A DNA stretch of 5,627 bases, from positions 1 through 5,627 of the forward strand of contig JAEWJV010000380.1 in NCBI GenBank assembly GCA_023386395.1. Reading direction: 5' to 3'. Position numbers and translations under genes: made by a program. The notes under the pieces are model-generated. The model was not told where the DNA came from. It saw only the letters and a list, made by a program, of their open reading frames with translations, and made no database searches. Source of the DNA: Bacteroidota bacterium (GTDB lineage: Bacteria; Bacteroidota; Bacteroidia; Chitinophagales; Chitinophagaceae). This document shows, piece by piece, positions 1 through 5,627 of this stretch. Each line of letters opens with the position of its first letter. Within the stretch, counting starts at the first letter, position 1.

Positions 1-2036
1 CGGTAGCTGTTATAGGCACCTTCTTTTTCATGCAGCTTTTTGGCTTTACCATTAACCTGCTTACCCTGTTTGCGCTCGTGCTTGCAATTGGTATTGTGGT
101 AGATGATGCAATTGTGGTAACAGAGGCAGTGCATACAAAAATGGAACAAACAAAATTGCCTGCCAGGGCGGCCACCATTCAATCTATGAATGAAATATCG
201 GGTGCAATTGTTTCTATTACACTGGTAATGGCTGCAGTGTTTATTCCTGTTGGATTTATGCAGGGCCCTGCCGGTGTTTTTTACCGGCAATTTGCCTTTA
301 CGCTGGCAATCGCAATTCTTATCTCAGCAGTTAATGCGTTAACGTTAAGCCCAGCATTGTGCGCATTGTTTTTAAAGAATGAAGAAGAAGGGAGTGGCAA
401 TAAAAAGAAAGGGTTTGCCAGCCGGTTCTTTCAGGCCTTCAACGCAGGTTTCTCTGTAATGACAAATCGTTACAAAAGCAGTATATCATTTTTATTAAAA
501 AGAAAATGGGTGGCTGTTGGCGGATTGATTGTAATAACAATTACAACCATATTCCTCATACGGCAAACACCTACGGGCTTTATACCCACAGAAGACCAGG
601 GCTTTATTTTATATGCAGTAAATGCACCTCCCGGAAGTTCGCTCGACAGGACACACAGGGCAACAGTAAAGATTGACAGCATTTTAAAACACTACTCATC
701 TGTTTATAAAAAATACACAGTTGATGGTTTAAACTTTATTTCAAATGCCAATGCATCTCCTTATGCAGCAGGTTTTGTAAGATTAAAGCCTTATAAAGAA
801 AGAGGTGAAGTAAAAAGTATAGATCAGCTTACCAATTCCATGATGATGGATGTAAGCGCTGTAAAAGATGTAAACACTTTCTTCTTTACATTTCCTACCA
901 TACAAGGCTTTGGTAATGTAAGCGGGTTTGAATTTATGCTGCAGGACAGGGGCAATCATTCGCTTGATGATCTTGGTAAAACCGCCTACTCATTTATCGG
1001 CGCTTTAATGCAGCGGCCTGAAATAGCCGCAGCGTTCACCACTTTTTCTGTGGGTAATCCGCAGTTCCAGATTGAAGTTGATAATGAAAAAACAAAACAA
1101 CTTGGCGTTAATGTAAGCGACCTGTTGCAAACATTGCAAGTGTATTACGGAAGCAGTTTCGTATCAGATTTTAACCGTTTTGGAAAATATTACCGTGTAA
1201 TGGCGCAGGCCGATGTTCAGTATCGCGAAGACGCATCATCACTCAATAGCATATTTGTAAAGAACAACAATGGCGAGATGGTTCCGGTGAATACACTTGT
1301 AAAACTGAAACGTGTGTATGGCCCTGAAACCATTACACGCAATAATCTTTACAATGCTGTAAATATTAACGGTGCACCTAAACCGGGATACAGTACCGGC
1401 GACGCCATTAAAGCAATTGAAGAAACGGCCAAACAATCATTGCCCAAAGGATATTCGTATGAATGGACAGGCATGACCAGGGAAGAAATAGCAACGGGTA
1501 ATCAAACTGCCATTGTGTTTTTGCTGAGCATATTGTTTGTTTACTTCATTTTGTCTGCACAATACGAAAGTTATATTCTTCCGCTGGCAGTAATCCTCAC
1601 CATTCCTGCAGGTATTTTAGGTGTATTTGCCTTTATAAAAATTGCAGGCATTGAAAGCAATATTTATGTACAGGTTGGATTGATAATGCTCGTGGGGCTG
1701 TTATCTAAAAATGCGATACTTATCGTTGAATATGCCGTGCAGCGGCGAAAACAGGGCGCATCTATTATCGATTCGGCGTTGCAGGCATCACAGCTTCGTC
1801 TTCGCCCGATATTGATGACATCCCTTGCTTTTATAGTTGGGCTATTGCCCCTGGTTTGGGCAACGGGCGCATCGGCTTTGGGCAATCGCTCCATCGGCAC
1901 CGGCGCGGTGGGTGGAATGCTTACCGGTGTTGTATTTGGCGTATTCATCATTCCTGTTTTATATGTGATATTCCAGTACCTGCAGGAGAAAGTAAGCAGT
2001 GCGTCAAAAAAAGCAGCGCCTGCATTAAGTGAATAA
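1..2036 (+). CDS. RND efflux permease, HAE1/AcrB-like (5' partial)
   Basis: This is the inner-membrane proton/substrate antiporter of a tripartite efflux pump. The gene is open from base 3 with no start codon, and the Met at 30 is internal because the preceding codons (VAVIGTFFF) continue AcrB transmembrane helix 4. About 677 codons remain. By comparison with AcrB (about 1050 residues), roughly the first 370 are missing, so the intact protein would be of normal length. Visible hallmarks are the proton-relay Asp-Asp pair (bases 102-107), the TM5-TM6 segment ending in SPALCALFLK, TM7 (about 507-563), and the PTGFIPTEDQG motif opening the second periplasmic domain (570-602). That domain runs to about 1490. 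TM8 to TM12 follow, including the relay Lys in LLSKNAIL (1707-1709) and RLRPILMTSLAF in TM11. The gene ends with tandem TAA stops and is followed 14 bases later by the outer membrane factor, so an operon is very likely. The substrate cannot be told from sequence. The family call is secure; drug export is an inference. Confidence 0.96.
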   Translation, partial: VAVIGTFFFMQLFGFTINLLTLFALVLAIGIVVDDAIVVTEAVHTKMEQTKLPARAATIQSMNEISGAIVSITLVMAAVFIPVGFMQGPAGVFYRQFAFTLAIAILISAVNALTLSPALCALFLKNEEEGSGNKKKGFASRFFQAFNAGFSVMTNRYKSSISFLLKRKWVAVGGLIVITITTIFLIRQTPTGFIPTEDQGFILYAVNAPPGSSLDRTHRATVKIDSILKHYSSVYKKYTVDGLNFISNANASPYAAGFVRLKPYKERGEVKSIDQLTNSMMMDVSAVKDVNTFFFTFPTIQGFGNVSGFEFMLQDRGNHSLDDLGKTAYSFIGALMQRPEIAAAFTTFSVGNPQFQIEVDNEKTKQLGVNVSDLLQTLQVYYGSSFVSDFNRFGKYYRVMAQADVQYREDASSLNSIFVKNNNGEMVPVNTLVKLKRVYGPETITRNNLYNAVNINGAPKPGYSTGDAIKAIEETAKQSLPKGYSYEWTGMTREEIATGNQTAIVFLLSILFVYFILSAQYESYILPLAVILTIPAGILGVFAFIKIAGIESNIYVQVGLIMLVGLLSKNAILIVEYAVQRRKQGASIIDSALQASQLRLRPILMTSLAFIVGLLPLVWATGASALGNRSIGTGAVGGMLTGVVFGVFIIPVLYVIFQYLQEKVSSASKKAAPALSE

Positions 2037-2050
2037 TAAAAAAACAAACA
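2037..2050 (+). promoter_or_regulatory. A-rich translation leader between permease and outer membrane factor
   Basis: The 14 bases between the two pump genes begin with a second in-frame TAA and are otherwise almost all A with two C, including seven A in a row (2038-2044). There is no purine-rich Shine-Dalgarno core. A-rich leaders without Shine-Dalgarno are usual in Bacteroidota, and the close spacing fits co-transcription with the permease. The absence of a competing upstream start supports the ATG at 2051. Confidence 0.5.
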
Positions 2051-3460
2051 ATGCAACGGATAAATTATTTGTATAAACTTCTATTTATAATTTTTATAAG
2101 CGGCTGTACTGTAGGAAAAGAATACCAGCGTCCAACAGTACAGTTGCCCGCAACTTTTCAGGATAGTGTTACTGCTGCAGATTCAGGTATAGCAGCAATG
2201 GAATGGAAAACCTTTTTTAAGGATCCAACATTGATTGATTTAATTGATACTGCTTTAAACAACAGCTACGACCTGCAGCTTGCGGTTAAGCGCATTGAAG
2301 AAACACAGGCATACGTAAAGCAGGCCAGGATGAATTATGTTCCATCTGTGGATATTGGTGCGGCTGCGTTTACAACCAATCCTTCCAACAACAGCCTGAA
2401 TGGCAAAAACCTTGAAAGCTTTATCGGGCAGAACCATGTTGAAGATTACAGCTTAAGCGCAACTGTATCCTGGGATGTTTACTCCTGGGGGAAAATCAAG
2501 TTGCAGAAAGAAGCTGCCCTCGCAGATTATCTTGCTTCTTATGAAGGTGCTAAAACAGTAAGGACAACATTGGTTTCCGAAATTGCAACGGGCTACTATA
2601 ATCTTTTAATGCTGGATGAACAGCTTGCCATTGCGCAAAAAAATCTTGCATTGACTGATTCCCTTGTGCGAATGATGCAATTGCAAAAAGCAGCAGGGCA
2701 GGTAACAGAACTTGCTGTTCAGCAAACAGAGGTGCAAAAGCAAACAGCAGCGCTTTTAATACCGCAGCTTGAACAACAGGTTGCCATACAGGAAAATGCA
2801 ATTAAGATTTTATCGGGAAAGCTGCCTGCAAAAATTGCGAGGAATGCTGATATCAATTCCATGTATGTGTGGGATGATCTTTCAACGGGGCTGCCTGCTG
2901 CATTAGTAAGCCGCAGGCCCGATGTGCGGCAAAGCGAAATGGAATTGATGAGAGCTAATGCAAACGTGGGCGTAGCCAAAGCATCTATGTACCCTTCTTT
3001 GAATATTACAGCGAGTGGCGGATTAAATGCTTTTAAAACCAATACATGGTTTTCCATACCTGCATCGCTCTTTTTTTCTGCGGGTGCAAGTATTGCACAG
3101 CCTGTATTGCAGCACAGAAACCTTAAAACAAAATACGAGGTATCTGCCATACAAAGAGATGAAGCTGTAATAACATTCCGCCAAACAGTTTTAAAAGCCG
3201 GCGGTGAAGTGGTGAATGCATTGGTGCAGTTAGATAAGTTAAAAGCGCAGCAGCAAATTTCTTCCAACAGGGTTGATACATTGCATAAGGCAATCGGTAA
3301 TGCTACGTTATTGTTTAGAAGCGGCCTGGCGGATTACCTGGAAGTGCTTACGGCGCAAAGCAACTCTCTTTCAGCAGAGCTGACGCTGGCAGACATACAA
3401 CGCCAGCGCTTGTCAGCCGCAGTGGAATTGTACCGTGCATTAGGCGGGGGATGGAAATAG
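2051..3460 (+). CDS. Outer membrane efflux lipoprotein, TolC/OprM (NodT) family
   Basis: This is the outer membrane channel of the tripartite pump and works as a trimer that docks to the adaptor and the RND permease. The 469-residue length is normal for the OprM/NodT family. Residues 1-18 form a lipoprotein signal peptide with lipobox ISGC, so Cys19 should be lipidated. The following TVGKEYQRP is the typical start of mature OprM-type proteins. The first OEP repeat begins near residue 52 (WKTFFKDPTLIDLIDTAL) and continues through helical, Gln/Ala-rich segments around residues 155-260. The second repeat opens with the family hallmark SRRPDV at residues 287-292, followed by ANANVGVAKASMYPSL. C-terminal helices include the LFRSGLADYLEVLTAQ region. 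The gene sits 14 bases behind the permease on the same strand, so they are probably translated from one mRNA. No frame break or missing motif is seen. Substrate range is not inferable. Confidence 0.96.
   Translation: MQRINYLYKLLFIIFISGCTVGKEYQRPTVQLPATFQDSVTAADSGIAAMEWKTFFKDPTLIDLIDTALNNSYDLQLAVKRIEETQAYVKQARMNYVPSVDIGAAAFTTNPSNNSLNGKNLESFIGQNHVEDYSLSATVSWDVYSWGKIKLQKEAALADYLASYEGAKTVRTTLVSEIATGYYNLLMLDEQLAIAQKNLALTDSLVRMMQLQKAAGQVTELAVQQTEVQKQTAALLIPQLEQQVAIQENAIKILSGKLPAKIARNADINSMYVWDDLSTGLPAALVSRRPDVRQSEMELMRANANVGVAKASMYPSLNITASGGLNAFKTNTWFSIPASLFFSAGASIAQPVLQHRNLKTKYEVSAIQRDEAVITFRQTVLKAGGEVVNALVQLDKLKAQQQISSNRVDTLHKAIGNATLLFRSGLADYLEVLTAQSNSLSAELTLADIQRQRLSAAVELYRALGGGWK
3379..3417. 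other. Bulged inverted repeat near the 3' end of the channel gene
   Basis: Two 6-base arms in series (GCTGAC 3379-3384, GCTGGC 3385-3390) are matched by GCCAGC (3402-3407) and GTCAGC (3412-3417). This allows a 12-bp GC-rich hairpin with an 11-base loop and a 4-base bulge (3408-3411) on one side. It lies inside the channel coding sequence, 43 bases before the end of the stop codon and 46 bases beyond the stop of the opposing GH3 gene. There is no T-run after it on either strand, so it is not a standard intrinsic terminator. It could affect mRNA 3' ends or stability, or be a by-product of the coded residues. Confidence 0.35.
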
Positions 3461-3463
3461 TGG

Positions 3464-4990
3464 CTACGCCGGTTGTGCATTTGAGTGCATTAACTGAAGT
3501 ATCTCATCAATATATTTCCGGTCGTTGCTTAACCTTGGCACTTTATGCTGGCCGCCTAATTTTCCTTTATGCTTCAGCCATAAATTAAAAACGCCGTGCT
3601 TTAAACAATGTACAACAGGCAAACGCAAAGCAATGTTCTTATGGCGCTTAGCTTCATAATCGCTGTTAAGGTTTTTTAATGATGAATCAAGTTCATGCAC
3701 AAACTGCTCCATATTAGCAGGTTCTTTTTCAAACTCTATCAGCCATTCATGGGCGCCATTATTTTTTTCGCTGAAATAAATGGGCGCGGCTGTATAATCA
3801 TTTACAAGCGCGCCTGTTTTTTTACTGGCGGCGGCAATGGCTGCATCTGTATTTTCAACAATAATTTCTTCGCCAAAAGCATTAATAAAATGCCGGAGCC
3901 TGCCGGTAACTTTTATCCTGAAAGGAAATAATGTGGTGAATTGAATGGTATCGCCCACCAGGTAGCGCCATAAACCGCCGTTGGTTGAAATGACAAGCGC
4001 ATATTGTTTTCCCAATTGCACTTTAGTTAGTCCCACCGTTTCAGGGTTTGGTTTGCCATATTCTTCCACCGGCATAAACTCATAAAAAATACCGTGATTT
4101 AAAAACAGCAGCATGCCTTCTTCATTAAGATTATCCTGCGCAGCAAAAAAACCTTCGCTTGCATTATACATTTCCATATAATGAATGCCATCGCCCATTA
4201 ATCTTTTAAAATTTTCTTTGTATGGTGTGAACGATACGCCGCCATGCATATACAGTTCAAGATTGGGCCATACTTCTTTGGCCGTTTGTTTGCCGGTTAT
4301 TTCAAGAATGCGTTTTATTAAAACCTGTGTCCAGGTGGGCACACCGGATATAGAGGTTACATTTTCATATATGGTTGACTGGGCAAGCGATTCAATTTTT
4401 GTTTCCCATTCATCCAGTAATGCAATGGCCAGTTCAGGCGTGCGTATCCATTGGCCCCACATGGGCATATTTTGCATGAGCACAGCGCTTAAATCACCAA
4501 AAAATATTTCTTCATTTAACTGGTTTACCTGGTGGCTGCCGCCAATTACCAGGCCTTTGCCGGTAAGCAAATTACTTTCAGGATTAAACTGATAATAAAG
4601 CGTCAACACATCTTTGCCGGCCTGGTAATGACAATCTTCAAGGCTTTCTTCGGTAACCGGAATAAACTTGCTTTTATCACTTGTGGTGCCACTGCTTTTG
4701 GCAAACCAGTTTACCGGCGAACACCATAACTGGTTTTGTTCTCCATTCATTAATTTTTGTATCCAGGGTTTTATATCATCATATTCATGAATAGGAACCG
4801 CTTCTTTAAATGCTTTTACGGTAAACAGGTTTTTCATGTTGTACTTCCTGCCAAAATCTGTATGCTGGCCATGTGTAACAAGGTCCTGCAAAATTTCACG
4901 CTGCGCCGTTATGGGATGGTTCATCCATTCTTCAATGCTGCTGTAACGAAGGCGTACAAGCTTGGATATGGCAGGAGAAAGCAAATTCAT
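3464..4990 (-). CDS. GH3-family acyl-acid amido synthetase-like protein
   Basis: This is a cytosolic member of the GH3 branch of acyl-adenylating enzymes. Characterised plant members (JAR1, auxin-conjugating GH3s) use ATP to activate a carboxylic acid and join it to an amino acid. Bacterial homologues are widespread in Bacteroidota and largely uncharacterised. The 508-residue protein is complete. The P-loop-like motif SSGTTSDKSK is at residues 99-108, followed by FIPVT. The second motif, YNASEG (275-280), follows GGVSFTPY (250-257). The third, WRYLVGD (341-347), is followed by TGRLRHFINAFGEE (362-375) and the C-terminal GQHKVPR (480-486), which matches the C-terminal GQxKVPR element of plant GH3s. 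There is no signal peptide. The start at 4990 is favoured because residues 10-50 match the usual N-terminal helix and the FGRKY motif of the family. It converges on the pump operon with 3 bases between stops and diverges from the gene at 5107. The family is secure; acid and amine substrates are unknown. Confidence 0.93.
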   Translation of the reverse strand: MNLLSPAISKLVRLRYSSIEEWMNHPITAQREILQDLVTHGQHTDFGRKYNMKNLFTVKAFKEAVPIHEYDDIKPWIQKLMNGEQNQLWCSPVNWFAKSSGTTSDKSKFIPVTEESLEDCHYQAGKDVLTLYYQFNPESNLLTGKGLVIGGSHQVNQLNEEIFFGDLSAVLMQNMPMWGQWIRTPELAIALLDEWETKIESLAQSTIYENVTSISGVPTWTQVLIKRILEITGKQTAKEVWPNLELYMHGGVSFTPYKENFKRLMGDGIHYMEMYNASEGFFAAQDNLNEEGMLLFLNHGIFYEFMPVEEYGKPNPETVGLTKVQLGKQYALVISTNGGLWRYLVGDTIQFTTLFPFRIKVTGRLRHFINAFGEEIIVENTDAAIAAASKKTGALVNDYTAAPIYFSEKNNGAHEWLIEFEKEPANMEQFVHELDSSLKNLNSDYEAKRHKNIALRLPVVHCLKHGVFNLWLKHKGKLGGQHKVPRLSNDRKYIDEILQLMHSNAQPA

Positions 4991-5106
4991 ATCAATAGGG
5001 CAAATTAAAGAAATGGTTCTTAATAACGTGCAACAGCTTTACTAAAACAGCACAGTACAGTACAATTCCACTTTCAATATTAATTATCTTCATTTAAACT
5101 TGCTAC
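4991..5106. promoter_or_regulatory. Divergent intergenic control region
   Basis: This 116-base AT-rich gap lies between the start codons of the GH3 gene (-) and the rhamnosidase-like gene (+), so promoters for both should be here. The Bacteroidota -7 consensus is TAnnTTTG with TTTG or TTG about 20 bases upstream. The best minus-strand candidate is TTAATTTG (5008-5001), 22 bases after a TTG (5033-5031). The best plus-strand candidate is TAAACTTG (5095-5102), 19 bases after TTTC (5072-5075). Each matches 5 of 6 fixed bases of the -7 box, and about one such match is expected here by chance. If real, both would give transcripts with almost no leader. No Shine-Dalgarno sequence is seen before either gene. 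Confidence 0.45.
5047..5064. repeat. Short ACAG[C/T] tandem repeat
   Basis: About 3.6 copies of a 5-base unit run as ACAGC, ACAGT, ACAGT, ACA in the middle of the divergent intergenic region. A further isolated ACAGC stands at 5033-5037. The repeat is visible by eye, short, and slightly imperfect. Its place between two divergent genes makes a protein binding site possible, but a chance low-complexity stretch is equally possible. Confidence 0.5.
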
Positions 5107-5627
5107 ATGAAGCTTATAATTTTATTGATTGCGCTTGTTTACCCATTTCAGTATTTTAATGCGCAAAACATAAATCCTGATATTACTGCAAAGCCCTGGA
5201 ATGCCAAATGGATTGATGTGCCCGGCGCCAATCAACATGGTTATGGCATTTATCATTTCAGAAAAGAAATTGTATTGAATGAAAAGCCTTCGCAATTTGT
5301 CATTCATGTATCTGCAGATAACCGGTATAAATTATTTGTAAACGGGGAAGTGGTTTCCATAGGCCCGGCAAAAGGTGATCTTTTTCACTGGAATTTTGAA
5401 ACGGTTGATATAGCGCCTTATCTTAAAAAAGACAGTAACATTATTGCTGCTTTGGTTTGGAATTTTGGCGATGCCAAAGCAGCATGGCAGGCTTCATTTC
5501 AAACAGGTTTTATATTACAGGGCAATACAAAAGCAGAAGAAATTTTAAATACAAATAAAAGCTGGAAGTGTATTGAAGACAAAGCTTATTCGCCTTTACA
5601 ACCGCAACTGATATATGTGTATTATGC
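5107..5627 (+). CDS. Secreted GH78-type alpha-L-rhamnosidase-like protein, N-terminal part (3' partial)
   Basis: The frame is open from ATG 5107 to the window edge (173 full codons plus 2 bases) with no stop. Residues 1-19 are a signal peptide (KLIILLIALVYPFQYFNA) with likely cleavage before Gln20, so the product should be exported. Mature residues start INPDITAKPWNAKWIDVPG, followed by GIYHFRKEI (47-55), VSADNRYKLFVNGEVVSIGP (68-87), GDLFHWNFETVDIAPYL (90-106) and AALVWNFGD (114-122). This is the N-terminal carbohydrate-binding-like beta-sandwich pattern found in Bacteroidota alpha-L-rhamnosidases, which release terminal L-rhamnose from plant or microbial glycans. The catalytic (alpha/alpha)6 barrel with its acidic residues would lie to the right and is not visible, so activity is inferred from the N-terminal pattern alone. 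Other glycosidases carry related sandwich domains, which is the main alternative. The ATG is chosen because it opens directly on the signal peptide. Confidence 0.8.
   Translation, partial: MKLIILLIALVYPFQYFNAQNINPDITAKPWNAKWIDVPGANQHGYGIYHFRKEIVLNEKPSQFVIHVSADNRYKLFVNGEVVSIGPAKGDLFHWNFETVDIAPYLKKDSNIIAALVWNFGDAKAAWQASFQTGFILQGNTKAEEILNTNKSWKCIEDKAYSPLQPQLIYVYY

Noticed and set aside
2006..2012. Run of seven A near the permease 3' end as a possible frameshift site
   Set aside because: The frame is continuous to tandem TAA stops and the C-terminal tail is a normal length for the family, so there is no sign that slippage is needed.
1664..2056. 130-codon open frame on the minus strand
   Set aside because: Antisense to RND helices 10-12, with no family pattern. 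It is a by-product of the conserved permease sequence.
2719..3267. 182-codon open frame on the minus strand
   Set aside because: It lies wholly antisense to the channel gene. Its translation is Cys/Ser-rich with no recognisable family, while the opposite strand carries clear OEP motifs throughout.
3475..3491. Two copies of GTGCATT 10 bases apart near the GH3 stop
   Set aside because: The direct repeat is only 7 bases and lies within coding sequence. It is easily explained by chance.
4185..4592. 135-codon open frame on the plus strand
   Set aside because: It overlaps the GH3 coding region on the other strand, including the conserved YNASEG side. No domain or signal is recognised.
1..4990. 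Pump plus GH3 as one functional system (make a conjugate, then export it)
   Set aside because: GH3 is on the opposite strand and convergent, so it is not in the operon, and no shared regulator or conserved linkage is visible. Adjacency alone does not support it.
5122..5307. 61-codon open frame on the minus strand
   Set aside because: It is antisense to the signal peptide and first sandwich strands of the rhamnosidase-like gene, which is the far better reading of this stretch.

Overview
The window looks like a piece of a Bacteroidota chromosome, probably of the Chitinophagaceae type. The evidence is the A-rich leaders with no Shine-Dalgarno sequence, the moderate, somewhat AT-rich base composition, and the protein types: a HAE1-type RND pump with a lipoprotein outer membrane channel, a bacterial GH3-family acyl-amido synthetase, and a secreted alpha-L-rhamnosidase-like protein. 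The family assignment comes from protein style and recall, not from a search.

Layout. Bases 1-2036 (+) hold the C-terminal two thirds of an AcrB/MexB-like RND permease whose start lies left of the window. Fourteen bases later, 2051-3460 (+) encodes its likely partner, a TolC/OprM-type outer membrane factor with a lipoprotein signal. A membrane fusion (adaptor) protein would be expected upstream of the window. Together these form the end of a tripartite drug or metabolite efflux operon. Converging on it with only 3 bases between the stop codons, 3464-4990 (-) encodes a complete 508-residue GH3-family protein, an ATP-dependent acyl-adenylating enzyme of unknown substrate. A 116-base intergenic region (4991-5106) separates it from a divergent gene at 5107 (+), which runs off the right edge. 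That gene encodes a signal peptide and the N-terminal beta-sandwich region typical of Bacteroidota GH78-type alpha-L-rhamnosidases.

How the parts relate. The permease and channel clearly work together. The GH3 gene and the rhamnosidase gene are separate transcription units that may share a control region. Nothing in the sequence links GH3 to the pump beyond adjacency. Both strands were read for RNA genes, CRISPR arrays, insertion sequences, attachment sites and long repeats, and none were seen. The window is mostly ordinary, and I do not see convincing evidence of a new multi-gene system. The points most worth a second look are the uncharacterised GH3 enzyme, the 3-base convergent junction with a bulged hairpin inside the channel gene, and the compact divergent control region with a short ACAG-type tandem repeat.
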